From Limnoperna fortunei (lineage: Eukaryota > Mollusca > Bivalvia > Mytilida > Modiolidae), in contig OX104118.1 in assembly GCA_944474755.1 (NCBI GenBank), forward strand, positions 74,045,865 through 74,109,864: a DNA stretch of 64,000 nt, written 5' to 3'. Of this stretch, positions 11,691 to 24,400 are shown piece by piece. The notes under the pieces were generated by a model. It had not been told where the DNA came from and did not search any database. It worked only from the letters and a program-made list of their open reading frames with translations. The number at the start of each line of letters is the position of its first letter. The stretch's first letter is position 1. The translations under genes and the position numbers were made by a program.

Positions 11691-13253
11691 TAACTTTTTT
11701 ATTTGAATTTTACATTTTTATAATTAAACGTTCAAACAGAAGTTGTCATACAAGTATTTGTAATAAATTAAATTGCAATATATATGTTTTACTTTATTTT
11801 TGCCTATATCAGTTATTAAAACTGCGCAACACAGATACAGATTTTTGCATCAGCGAAACTATTTGAAAACTATCTAGTTTGTATTGTCTGGTAAGACCTA
11901 TAAAAACAAAATCATTATTCAGGTGCAAAATTATTCTAATACATGTACTTTAAAAGTATAGGGCGAAAATACAGAAACAATCATGCACTGCCATGAGCCT
12001 GTACCCCCGGAACAATGTGTGGCGAAATAAATACCAAAATCTACCCTTGTACACTACACACAAAAATAAATGTTTAACTACCACTGTTAAGACAACACTT
12101 TAAACATTTAATTGGTTTTGCTGGGAAATGAAGAAGGAATCATATAAATAAATGTCTTTGTTTTTAAGTAACGGTGGCAATCTAGGATATCTAGGTTAGA
12201 GAATTTCGGTATTCGAGTTTCTAAGTCTCCTCCATTCTTGATTGGTTCTAATCTGCATAGCAGTTTCTATTAAGTGTGACCATTTTAGTTACTTAGAGAC
12301 CATTTAAAAAAAGGATTATCGTTATTAAGTTTTATTTCAAGCTGGTGCTTTAATTTAGAAATTTTATATTTGTCAAAGTAAGCCTGGTAGTACATTTGGT
12401 CAATCGGGAAAACTATGGTTTTAGTTCAGAAATTCGTTAAAATACTCTTCATGAGACTGCAATTCATATGTAAACTGGTTACGATAAAAAATAATGTCAA
12501 ATCCTGACAATAACATGTATTTTCTATTGTTTCTAACGGTGGTCATTTCCTTGTGCTATACAACGAAAATAATGCTGTCAACACGCAGTCTTGATTGATT
12601 GGTTTGTTGGTTGGTTCTGTTTCAGCTTTGAAGACGAGAACATTTTTGCCATGACTAAATAAATTTGGGAAATTGGATCTTATACATTCATAACAAGTGG
12701 TCTTTAATTTATACAATCCGGTGCGATCAAGTGATTCGATGTGTTATCCCATCATAAAATAATTATAAAATGTGTAATCCGAATCGTATGTAAGTAATCC
12801 AAAGACAATAAAAAGTTAAATAGGTAGATATAGTTAAACTGAAAATCTATTTAAAATCCACATAAGAAACTAAGTAACTTAACAGGAAATTATATAGCAA
12901 TTCATGTCATGATTGTTTACATGGTGTAATTTACACCCATAAAATACAAATACATTTAAATTGTAAAAAGCTTTTATAAAGCATCTTAACTTATCAAGTT
13001 GGATCGCGATCGCAGTGTTCAATAAAGATTTGACACATCTGTTAATCAGATATGCTAAGGTAAATGGAATTTAAACCTGCCTGTATGTAATGTAAATTGT
13101 TAACTTATTGGAAAACACAATGAATGATCCCCGTCCTTTATGTCTGGCCGCCCATCTGTTTAGATTTATTTGTTGGATATCTCTTTGTACCTTTATTGAT
13201 ATAAATAATCTGTTTAAAATTGAGAAATATTAGTTTGTACTGATGGGATGTAA
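11691..13253. other. Intergenic / UTR region
   Basis: Holds the probable short 3' UTR of the upstream gene (AATAAA at 11762) and, near its right end, the 5' UTR and promoter of the Dlish-like gene. I see no ORF with coding character, no clear repeat and no TATA box placed to explain the start at 13254. Confidence 0.4.
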
Positions 13254-16153
13254 ATGGCTTTTCTCTGTCCTAGCCGACTAGGATATTCAACTAGAGCAAA
13301 ACGAAGTAAAGGTAAGTGATTTATTTTTTCTGTGGCATAAATTTATTTCAAATTTGAACATTAAGGATGTAACAACTATCTTCTTGAATATCAACCTGAA
13401 CAGGTAATTACAAGGTAATTAAACACAGGTGAATTAAACATTGTACAAAAATATACACCGTTTAAAATATTTATCAAATTATGGATCTTTAATCTAAGAA
13501 AGAAAATTAAAGTACACGGAGTATATATAATATACGCGCTTTGTATTTCCGCTTAATTTTGGCTACATACTACCACGTTTTCAGAAAGAGAGCCAACACA
13601 TCCAGGACGAATCACAGGTAGTGACAGTGTAGACACAATTGAACAAATAGGATTAGATCGACGACACCACTCGACCGTCGGAACTAAAGTTGAAATCATA
13701 CAAGACTACAATCCGAAAGTACCGGGAGAAGTTCAGGTTAGGAAAGGAGAACTGACCAGACTAATATGCACTGCCAAAGACTGGTTATACATTGAAAAGA
13801 CCAATGGCAAGACCGGTTATGTTCCACAGTCTGTGTGCTGTACTGTGACGGATATAGAAACAGAACTGTCCCGTACTAACTCTATCTGCAGCCATTGGTC
13901 AGAATACAGTGCCGACCTGTCACACACCGATAACGAGTCGGTAATAAGCAGAACTATGTCACCATTGTTCAAGCCTAATAAGCAGAGAAACGCCACAGTA
14001 TTTGACGTGACACACTTCCATAAAACATCACATGGACAATACATTGTGTTATTTGATTTTCTTGGATTAAATGAAAATGATGTTAGCGTGGAAAGAGCAG
14101 AGTTAGTCGAAGTACTGAATATTGAGGATCCGGAATGGTCTTGGGTAAGAAAGTACGACGGACTGGAGGGATTTGTACCTAAAACATACATCTGCCCAGT
14201 CGAGCCACTTCGAAAGATAGGTTTGTTGTTCTTTTATTTTACTTCAAAAGTTAAAGTAGGTAAATAGATTATGTTATGTCTCCGATCAACTTATTTGGAG
14301 CTTTATAAATTCACCAACAAACAATCACATGATACAGTTTATACACTGTAATTATCATGATACAGTTTATACACTGTAATTACATTTTTAGCATCAGCAG
14401 AAAAGGCCGTGAGAAGTGTGAATATTTGCCCAACTCTTTATTTGTCAGTCACTAGTTACGGAACACTATTTGACAGTGAAGTCATGAGTGCGATTTTGTT
14501 TTATAGGTTTTTAGCAAAAGCAATTTTGAAACATTTAGACTGAATTAACCTATAGCACAATAATAGCTCCAAAACTGCGGACAGGGTGTACTGGACACCA
14601 ATCATAATTGACAAGGATTGCCAGTTTTCCTACCGAAGGTCGGGGGTTCTCTCCGGGTACTCCGGCTTTCTCCCCCAATAAAAACTGGACGCCATGATAT
14701 AGCTGAAAAATTGTCAAACATCAGTCAAACAAACAAACAACTCCAGATAATTTATGGTCAATGAGTAGATAGACACAAAATAGACTCGGCAACTTTTTGG
14801 ACGATTTTATGGCCGTATAACAAATAAAATGGTACATTTTAAGCCGTATTTTTACTGAGGAACATCACGTGAGGTACATCTCACACTTTAAGCTCAAGGA
14901 CCTCCACCTCCACAGCCCTTGAATGTTACCTTCCGGTGTTCCTTTAACTTGATGCAACCACCGTCACTCCTATTTAAGACAAGAGGTGTTGGGAGTACAC
15001 AAGTGAATAGCAACAATAGTAACAGCATAACCATACACAGCCTATCCCGACAGCCGATTTTAGTCTGTTTTGATCTACATATTTTATTGACATTTTATAA
15101 CTAGCATGTTTGTTTCAGTGAAGTTTCGATTCACTCTCAGCATTTTTCAGCTGTATTATAGCGTCCAGTTATATTTTTGGACAGAGTACAAGTTGAGACC
15201 TCAATTTCCTTGAGAGGAAAACTACTAAACTATTGATCCATATGTATATGACATTTTCTAATGAATTCAATGTGTATTAAGCGATGTGGAGAATTGCATA
15301 TACAAATTGTACTAATAAAATTTGAAGCATGTACAGTATTACCACTTTTCACATTGCTAACAATGCGATGTTTTTGTCTGTTTTAGTTCGTAATGGAGGC
15401 TTACAGAGAAAAAATGAAGTTACTTATCAGTCAGTCTTTAATAAAAGTATCAATTCAAATGAGGTTGTTGATCAAAGAGTATCAAGACACACGAAAACTC
15501 CGAGTCACGACTCGTCTATGATACCACAATCAGACACTGTTAAAGATTCGTTAAAATCTAACGAAAGAACAGCCGCAAAACAATCCACACAAAGCCAGCA
15601 ACAGTCAGACGACTTGGAGCAACCGTTGCTTGTACAAGAAACATATTCGCTGGATACGCCAGACAAAGAAGATGAAGTACATTCCTGTAACGAAGAGAGT
15701 GTTCTAAAATCTAATTATACTTCACAGAGATGCGATCCTTTCCAAAACGTGACCGAAGAGCTCGCCACCATTCTTAAAAGACGTCAGGAGATAACAGAAC
15801 AATCACTTTCTGATACTTCATCTACTAAGCCAGTCAAATCTCAGATGTCTGAATCAAGTGGATGGTCTCCAAAAATGTTTAAAAATGTGAAAGTTACTGA
15901 CCTAAAGTTTAATACCGTATCTTTTAATAAACATAGGACCACCAGCAATATGGTTGAATATGTTATGAACTACGAGTATAAAGGAAACAATCATGGCCAG
16001 CAGAATGTGTATGTCCAGAAAGGGGAGGCAATTTATGCAGACTTGAATTCTCAGAACAGCACGGAATGGATTTGGGTCTTTATACCAAGGACCAACCAAT
16101 ATGGATACATACCAGCATCTTATGCTAAAAAACAGCCAACTGTGGTCTTGTAA
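13254..16153 (+). CDS. Dlish-like protein with three SH3 domains
   Basis: Exons are 13254-13311, 13585-14220 and 15387-16153 (stop TAA). The split codons G|AA (Glu) and G|TT (Val) keep phase, giving 486 aa. The N-terminus is MAFLCPSRLG. SH3-1 (~54-105) runs from VEIIQDYNP through GELTRLI and DWLYIE to GYVPQSVC. SH3-2 (~171-224) runs from YIVLFDFLGLNENDVSV to WSWVRKYDGLEGFVPKTYI. SH3-3 (~420-480) runs from VEYVMNYEYKG to EWIWVFIPRTNQYGYIPASY. A Ser/Gln-rich disordered linker separates SH3-2 and SH3-3. Three spaced SH3 domains and this start resemble Drosophila Dlish/Vamana, an adaptor linking Fat signalling to the myosin Dachs at the cell cortex. The orthology is recalled, not searched. Cys5 is a possible lipidation site (inference). 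The second intron carries a SINE. Confidence 0.85.
14577..14741 (+). mobile_element. SINE, 5'-truncated copy
   Basis: Shares the SINE body seen elsewhere in the window: AATTGACAAGGATTGCCAG, CCTACCGAAGGTCGGGGGTT, CCCCAATAAAAACTGG, ATGATATAGCTGAAAAATTG. It ends in CAAACAAACAAACAA. The tRNA-like head is missing. It lies in the second intron of the Dlish-like gene. Confidence 0.85.
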
Positions 16154-16560
16154 TGTCACTATTGACACGTATATTTAAACTGTATAAAACTTGTTGCAGC
16201 TGAAGTATCCGGTTCAAGTAATTGATGAGGAATGCCAAGAGAGCTTATTATATCTGCATGAAAATATTAGGGTCCAATCTTGTATTTGACACTACTCTTG
16301 CAAGACCACCCCCTTATGAAAATGTGGTCTATTGAAAAAAAACAAGCATCTATCGTATTTTTCTTGCTCCCATTAAAATTATCATTTGTATAGTGCCCCC
16401 CCCCACCCCCCACCTCTCCACCTTACTATAAACTAGTAAGACCGTTACCTTGCTAACTTGTGCCATAATTTATGTTTTGCCAAACTTGCCATTTTATGCT
16501 TATTTTTATTGTGCTTGTTCTGTTTTTGTTGACTTGTTTAAATAAATGTTTAAATAAAAA
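16154..16560 (+). terminator. 3' UTR and poly(A) signal of the Dlish-like gene
   Basis: Noncoding tail with a C-rich low-complexity patch (16395-16425). It has two overlapping signals, AATAAA at 16541-16546 and another about 12 bp later, followed by A/T-rich sequence. 16561-17120 contains nothing I can assign. Confidence 0.55.
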
Positions 16561-17124
16561 TATTTAAAAAAAATATAAGTATTTTAAATAACTGAATGAT
16601 TAATCATCATACCACACTTTAAACATATGCAAAGAACATAGATGAGGGTGGACATTATATAAAAACTACCCTAATATTTTAAAGACAATACAATAGTGGT
16701 TGTCCTGTTTGTATTTTATTTACTTTGAATACAGTTTTTGCAATTTGTAGCTATATCATGGACCTAGTTTTGATTGTGGAAATAGACAAGTAATCGATAA
16801 ATAAAAATACCACAACAATAAGGAATCCTTGTCAATTAAGGCTTGCCTAAAGTCTGGCATGAACTTACAGCCCAAGTGTTGACACACCTGTGATCATTTA
16901 TAGATGGCCAATTACCTAAGACTACTAGACTAATGGGGCCTCTGTTTTGTTTGCAGAAAACATGATTCAAGCAATAGAACAAAAATTTTAATTCATGTCT
17001 TGTAGGACAAGTCACACACATAACTGTGTTATGTAAAAATATGGTTGATTTTTTAAAATCCTTAAGAGTCCTCTTTATATGAATATATTGTCTCACAAAA
17101 TTTGGTAAAGAAACACACTAAAAT

Positions 17125-17520
17125 AAATAACTATGAAGTGGGGTGTGCTTTCTCTAAATATGGTGGTTGGAGGAGGGAAATACCTATGAAGTTGGGTGTA
17201 CTTTCTCTAAATATGGTGGTTGGAGGAGGGAAATACCTATGAAGTGGTGTACCTTCTCTAAGTGTGGTGGTTGGAGGAGGGAAATATCTATGAAGTGGGG
17301 GTGTACCTTCTCTAAGTGTGGTGGTTGGAGGAGGGAAATACCTATGAGGTAGTGTGTACCTTCTCTAAATATGGTGGTTGGAGGAGAGAAATACCTATGA
17401 GGTGGGGTGTACCTTCTCTAAGTGTGGAGGTTGGAGGAAAGAAATACCTATGAGGTGGGGTGCACTTTCTCAATACTTATGAGGAGGGGTGTTTGTTATA
17501 TGGTGGTTGGAGGAGGGAAG
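17125..17520. repeat. ~53-bp minisatellite
   Basis: About seven copies of a unit containing ACCTATGAAGTGGGGTGTAC, TTTCTCTAAATATGG and TGGTTGGAGGAGGGAAAT, degrading at the right end. A 61-residue open frame across it is a by-product of the repeat. Confidence 0.9.
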
Positions 17521-17983
17521 AAAGTTATAAGGAGTTTGTTGTATTCTTTAAGATATGGAAAATGCAGTTGCTGCTAAAAATAGGCTGCCTTTAAACCCCC
17601 CTAATTGTTTTCAACTTAAAAAGTCCTTGATGAAAGTTCCTTTAAGTTTTGTTTCAACCAGGCCAGTTATTTCAGGAGACTGCAATGCGATTCTAATATG
17701 GTGTCCTTCATAAACTCGAAAACACATTAGGGTTCTAATTATAAGCATAGAGCCCCTTATGAGGTCACAATAATGCTCATCTGAAAATTTTGAATTAGAA
17801 CAATGCTGTTTTGTTTAGATTTCTCCATATTTTTGCTTAAAGGTATGTATATTAAATAAAATTACAATTTTATTTGCTTTAGCATACTGTTTTGGGATAT
17901 ATCTTATTAGTTTCAAAAACCAATATTACTACTGAAAGCGTCCACTTGTTGCCGCTTAAAACATTTGTTAGATATATTAAAAT

Positions 17984-18144
17984 CCAAATAGATTATTGCA
18001 ATTGGGCTCTATGTGAATTAGAACCAGGTCAGACCTTATATTTGTTTTCATTTTATACCTCACTATGCACGGTATAAAATATTGACAAATATAAGGTCTG
18101 ACCATGTTCTAATTGGCATAGAGCCCACTCACAGTAATCTATTT
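17984..18144. repeat. Near-perfect 60-bp-arm foldback hairpin
   Basis: The left arm 17984-18046 contains GGGCTCTATG and CAGGTCAGACCTTATATTTGT. It is inverted at 18085-18144 (ACAAATATAAGGTCTGACC, CATAGAGCCCAC, GTAATCTATTT). The 38-bp loop carries its own stem, TTTTATACC/GGTATAAAA. It is probably a non-autonomous foldback element. It lies between the convergent 3' ends of the Dlish-like gene and MRPS15. Confidence 0.85.
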
Positions 18145-18409
18145 CTTAAACAGAAACCATATAATAATATTGCCCAAGACTAAATAACAATATAAAAATG
18201 TTCAAGTACTGAATCTATTGTTTATAAACAAGGTAAAACCATGTGTTAGTGAACAAGTTCAGATTTTATTTTCTTTTTAATAATTATTTGTCCACTTTTA
18301 AAAACAGCACTTAAGGATGTGTATTTGTTAACTACAATTAACATTTTAATGTCAGAATGTAACATGTGTTTATTTTTCTAAAGTCACCATAGTAACCAAT
18401 AAAAAACCA

Positions 18410-21400
18410 TTATTCCAGGGTGTAGTATTTAAGAGGCATCTTCTTTTTCTCCCATACTTTCAAACTTGCAAAATATTTACGCTCAACTTTAGGTGGCTGC
18501 TCCCTAGCATACCTAATGTCTTCAACATTTTGTAAAATCTCTTGCTTATCTAAGTTGTATTCTTTTATATCTTTCTCTATCTCTTCAAGTAATTGCTTTT
18601 TAGATTTTAAATATTCTTCTTTCTGGCTTTCGATGTATTGACGTACTTCCTCTTCTTTTTTTAACCTCTGTTCCTCTACTATTGCCTGAGCAGCATCTAG
18701 TTTAATTTGTTGTTTTGTGATACGTCTTGTAGGTTTAGCTGGGATATACCGGATTTTCAATTCCTTTAATAGCCAAAGAAATCGCTCATAGTCTTCATTA
18801 CGTAGTTGCTTTAAATATTTCTTTCTTCTGGCAATTTTAATAACAAGTTCAGATTTATTTTTTTTATCCTGAAATACAAAAACCAATTCAGGAATCTAAT
18901 AAGTGCATTCTTCTTAACCAACAAATTTTTTAGTGCATTTGGATTCTTCATTAGATTGTAAGTACATGGAGTCATGATAATTTTTTATAAAATGCTAATA
19001 AATGAGTTTACAGTGTGTATTCACTTGTTTGGTAACCAGTCTATCATGAATCCCTTTGAAATATTGCACTGAGAAAAAATAATAAAATTCTCTTTATTGA
19101 GACATGTTCAACTGGTTACAAATTTACCAAATGAGTGAATAGTAAACTCATTAATTATCATTTCATTCCATAAACAAAATTATCCTGACCCCAAATACCT
19201 GTATTTTAAACCAATGGAAAATACGATTTTCTTCCCAAGAATTACACATATGCCAAATTTTACACAATAACGGTTTGAGTTATAAAAAGTCTACAACAGT
19301 TGATAGGATTGCTGTTCTATTTAAACATATACCCAGGGAAGGCGCTGTAAAATTGGTGCAAGCAGTCTGAGTACACCATAGACTGTTTTAAGTGGAGAGT
19401 CGTCACCCTTCAAACTTAAAAATTCATGTCAGCCATGCCTCAGTAAATACACATCAGATATTAATAAGAGCACAATATTCACATCTGGGGTGACAACATT
19501 CATTATTTGGTTCAATTAATTTGGTGTCATCTGTCAAAAATCAATGAGGTTGAAAATTTACTACCTGAAGTTTTTAATATTCACCTCATCTTAATTTGCA
19601 AGATTACAACAATAAATTATGAAATGTCCTTCCAACATGCTTAGCAGTAAAATCAAAGTTTCATCATTAAAATGTGTCATTCTTAGTCACATAAGTAAAC
19701 ATTTTTGAAATTGTAGTTATTTAAAGATTTATATTTATAATTTTTTCAAAAACAAACATTTGCATTTTGAACATCTCAATAAAAAAATATTAACAACTAT
19801 AATACCTGTAAACATTAATGGTATTTAAACATCATGAATAACAATTTTAAAAACAGGCATTCATGTAATTACACTATGAAAATGATAAGCAATTTTTGAC
19901 ATGTGGATTTGATTGTTTGTTTGTTTGAATGTTGTTTAATGCAACTTTCAGCAATTTTCCAGCTATATAATGGCATCCGGTTCTATTTGGGGAGGAAGTC
20001 GGGGTACCCAGAGAAAACCCCAGACCTTCAGTAGGAAAACTGGGAAACCTTGTCAATTAAAATTGTAGTCGAGCCTGCAGTGAGGCTCGAACATTGGTGC
20101 TGACAGATCATGTCATCAATAGTAGACGACCTATCTTAGCCACTCACCCACCAAGACCCCCTTGTGAAATTGAGTAGTCCAATCTTGCTTGCATTTTATA
20201 TTTGAAAGAAGTACTGTAATTTTTTATGAACCAAAAAAAAAAAAGACAAATTTAAACACAGAAATAAATTATTTTTCTGAGCAATTTAAAGTGATAAGGA
20301 TAGAGGGTCTTTGACAAGGTGTAGGGCAGGTTTCATAAGCTCTTCTAAATCTTGTAATCTGCACAATCATGGAACACAGATTATGTTTTATTTAAAAGCA
20401 TACATGTAATGATGTATGTCTATAGCTCTATGCATGTATATGTTAAGAATTTATAAAACATGTATGGCAAATATTTATATTTGACTTTTTTGCATTCAGT
20501 TAGTTTAAGGAAATGGCATGGCTGATCAGTATGATTCCTGCACCATTTAATTTTTGTCTGTGCTGAACCATGCATGCAACCATTGAGCGAATGTTTAGTT
20601 TTTGTATTTGGACAAACAATTAAAAACCTACATTACCCTACCCAATGAGGCAATTTCAAATTATTATCTAACAATCATTTTGTTTTGGAAATCAAACATA
20701 AATGTGAAAAAAGACTAACAGAGTGAAGATAAAAGCAAGTAAGAATACATGATTTTATGTAACCCCCTTGTAACTTGGACCACAACATGACTGTTACATT
20801 GTTTTATTGGCACTCAAAGCATGGATTAACTGCAGTAAATCAATGACCGTATAATAACCTCAAGGTTTTTGTTCTTGTTAAATGTGGAGGAAATTGTCAC
20901 CTGATTGGAAGTACTGAGTGAAATGTATCAAATAAATAAATCTATATTTACCCTAGTGATATTAAGGCAGTGAGGTACCATGCTTCTGATGTGCATAGTG
21001 TAGTCAATTACTGAAACAAAGAACAAATTTACAGTGAGCAATAGCGAAAATAACCACTATAAGAGATTTGTAACATTTTGTTACATTACCCAAATAACAA
21101 AGTTGAACAGTATACCAACTAAAGTTCTTTTAATATATTTACTTTAAAAGACAATTGTCCTACTTATGAAATAATGAAAAAGAGATTAATTTAATAGATA
21201 CAATGACTGTTATAAATGTATGGCTCTGCTGGTTCAGAATGTACTTTTTTTGAAGTGAATTATTACTTCCTTCAATACAAATTGAATAGCATTCCCATGT
21301 AACCTAATCAGTACATGTCAATTTCTTGTCCTATTTTCTTATTAGACTGCATATAAGATAAGATGTAAAAACTCTGTAATATAAACTGCCAATTAAATAA

Positions 21401-24400
21401 AAATTCAACAAAAAATATCATCAATGGAATTTTTAAGTCATCAATATGTTGGAATTGACATATTTGACGGTCTACAATTCTCACTTACAAAGGTACATGT
21501 CCCAACAAATATCTAGGAAGATATTAATTTACAGATACCTAAATGATTCCCAACCTTGTAAGCTGAGTGACAAGTAGTCAAATGATGCAAGCTTCCTTAT
21601 GAATTTGATTGAAATTTGATGGAAAATGTCAGTGCAATTTTAAAACCAAGGATCAGAATGCTGGCAGGCTTACAGATGGTTGTACAAATCAAGACACCCA
21701 TGGACTCCCAGGATTTCTTTATTAATGTTGTAGAAGAGGCAATAATGTTTATTGTTCAGGTTAACCTCTAATAAATAGATTTACATAGGTGACCATTATA
21801 ACATTTTATATAATCATGAATTTACCTTAAGTTCACTATTAGTGACACTCTTATTTTCTCAAAATACCATGTCTTCTCTAGAACATATCTGACCGACACA
21901 ACAATATTAAAGTCTAATAAGAATGTTTTGTAAAGTTTACAAAATGATGTAGCAAATAGAGCTAGTTTCAGTTGTCAGATGGATAGAAACAGGTGTCAGT
22001 CTGTTAAGTTTCGTACAAAATCTAATACTTGCTTGAAATTATTAAATTTGGATTCATTTCACTTCTAAAATATTTGTGCATCATATAAACTTAATTTTAA
22101 ACAGGTTCAGTCAGAATTACAATTTTTATGCAAAGTGAAAGTAGAACTACTTTGGTTTTTTTAAGCACTACATTTGACTACGGCATCAACTGATTGGCTA
22201 TTAAGTAGAGGTTAACCTACAGCAAATATTTATATTCCAAACAAGAAGAAAGAAATGTATCATGTATTAATCGAGACAAAATTTTGTTTACCTTTTTGCC
22301 ACACAAAAAAGGAGGCAGAATTTAAATTAATGTTGATGTTTATCCTTGCAAAGAATGTTACCATTTAGTCTAATGATTACAAACTTTGTTAATATAATGA
22401 GAATAAAAACCAAATGATGACAATAGCTCACACAGACTTATTTCCAGGTCTGCTTAACCCTAATAAGCAAATATATTTATAAATCATCAGCATAACATAT
22501 CTTACTTTTCTTCTCCAGTTCTGCTTTGGGTCCACAAAATTCATCAACCTTCTTAAAAACTTCATATTCTCTATGATGAAATCGTTGTCGCTTTAAATTA
22601 GAGAAATGCACCAGTTTATATTAACTCTTTATTGCTATAAATTACAGAAATGAATATTGAAAGAAGGTAACAAAAAATACTGAAACTCAAAAATCATAGT
22701 CCATTATAGTAAATTATTAAAATATAAGAAATTGTGCAAATGTAAATATTCTAGGTATTTTTAATGAAATTAAATAAAGTGAGCTCTACTTTACTCGTAT
22801 AATATATACATATATATCTAAATCTAAACGTTTACTTCAAATCAATTTGATAAAAAAAACTACATTAACACATTAAAAGACATAACCTACATGTACTACC
22901 ATTCAGAGATAAACATTAAAACCTTAGTTTTTTCTTTATGCCAAACACGACGATTATAATTTCAAAATTATAAATTTTTCCCATTTATGCAGCAATATTC
23001 CAGCACCTCCAACACACAGTGTCTATATTTATCATTTGATCCAGTCGCCTGTTTTGAGTATACTAATTTTTGCAAATGTCCCCAATTTCTTCATATTAAA
23101 TGACTTATAAACCAAGGTAACCAGAAAAAAACTTGTCCACGCCTTTAATAAGGTTTAGTATAGGCAATATTTTCTTGTTGATAACTATTTTAACTCGTGT
23201 TAAAGTATGATTGCAGATATTTCTCCATTTTTGAATTCAGTACATAGTGATGGTCATTGGATACGCCTATGATTACTGACTACTGCTGTATGATACCCCA
23301 TCATTTTCACCAACACACCATCTCACACACTACAGTAGTAGAAGCGTGAGGTTTGGCATACCATAAAACCTGGTTTAACCCACCAATTTTACCAGTCACG
23401 ACCATTGCTATAGTTACTATATTTTTGGTTGTTGGTTCTCAAATGCAAGTTTCTTGGAATCTGAATTGTGGACTGTCTTTTTGACAGTTTCCTTGGTGTC
23501 CGATATTTTGTTATTTTGTTAAATGGGACTTAATTGCAGCTCTGTCCATTAAAAAAAAAAGAGCTACATTATTGTAGCTTATAAATGATATGATCAAAGA
23601 AGATCGAACATGCTTGAGATTTTACAGGTCACTGCACACAATAGCAATTGTCAATTAGTCACGAAACACATAAACAGCTTCATTGATGCTCGATTTCAAC
23701 CATACCCTAATTAAAGTCTCTTTCTTTGTTTATTGAAAGACAGATACCATTCAACCTTCATTTTTAGATTTCAAATACTTGTAAGACATTCGAAATGTTT
23801 GGACTAGTACCATTATAGGCCGAATTTTACTGCCGTTATAATCCGAAGTTAGTTTTGTGATTTTTCTTTTTTCGTCTTGGAAGATGCACGTTGATCATTT
23901 TTCCGTATATGGATAATGTGACCTAATTTTGTTATAAACGTGCTAATTTGCATACTATAACAATCATTCCGTAGTAAGAATCCAGTAATTTACATATGTA
24001 TTACCCAAGCTGCAACTGGCCATTCATTCATTCATTCATTTTCGGGTTTCTCAATGTTTTTCATTTAGTAAACGTACTTAAAAAGAGACACGAATGTCAA
24101 TTAATACACAAAACACAGCGGGTTATTAAAAACGGCAATAACTATCATTACGTATCAATAATGATCGATTTTAAACACGAAAACGATGAAAAAAATGGTG
24201 ACACTGTCGAAAGATATCAAGATCGACCACGTCTGATTGTATATATGCAACTTCTTTTGGACATCAAAGTGCCGGGAGTAATTCACTCCCCCTCTGCTAC
24301 ATTACGAGAAATGGGACTAAATTTGTACCCTCCCCAAAAAAAAAAGCGAGGGTACGATTATTCATTTTAGTACCATTATAACTTGTATCTACTAGTTCTT

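Noticed and set aside
13817..14191. 124-aa minus-strand ORF
   Set aside because: Antisense shadow of the SH3-encoding exon.
17167..17352. 61-aa ORF with repeated GGWRREIPMK
   Set aside because: By-product of the 53-bp minisatellite.
23996..24370. 124-aa ORF as a host gene
   Set aside because: Lies wholly within a mobile element and ends at its boundary; no recognisable domain.
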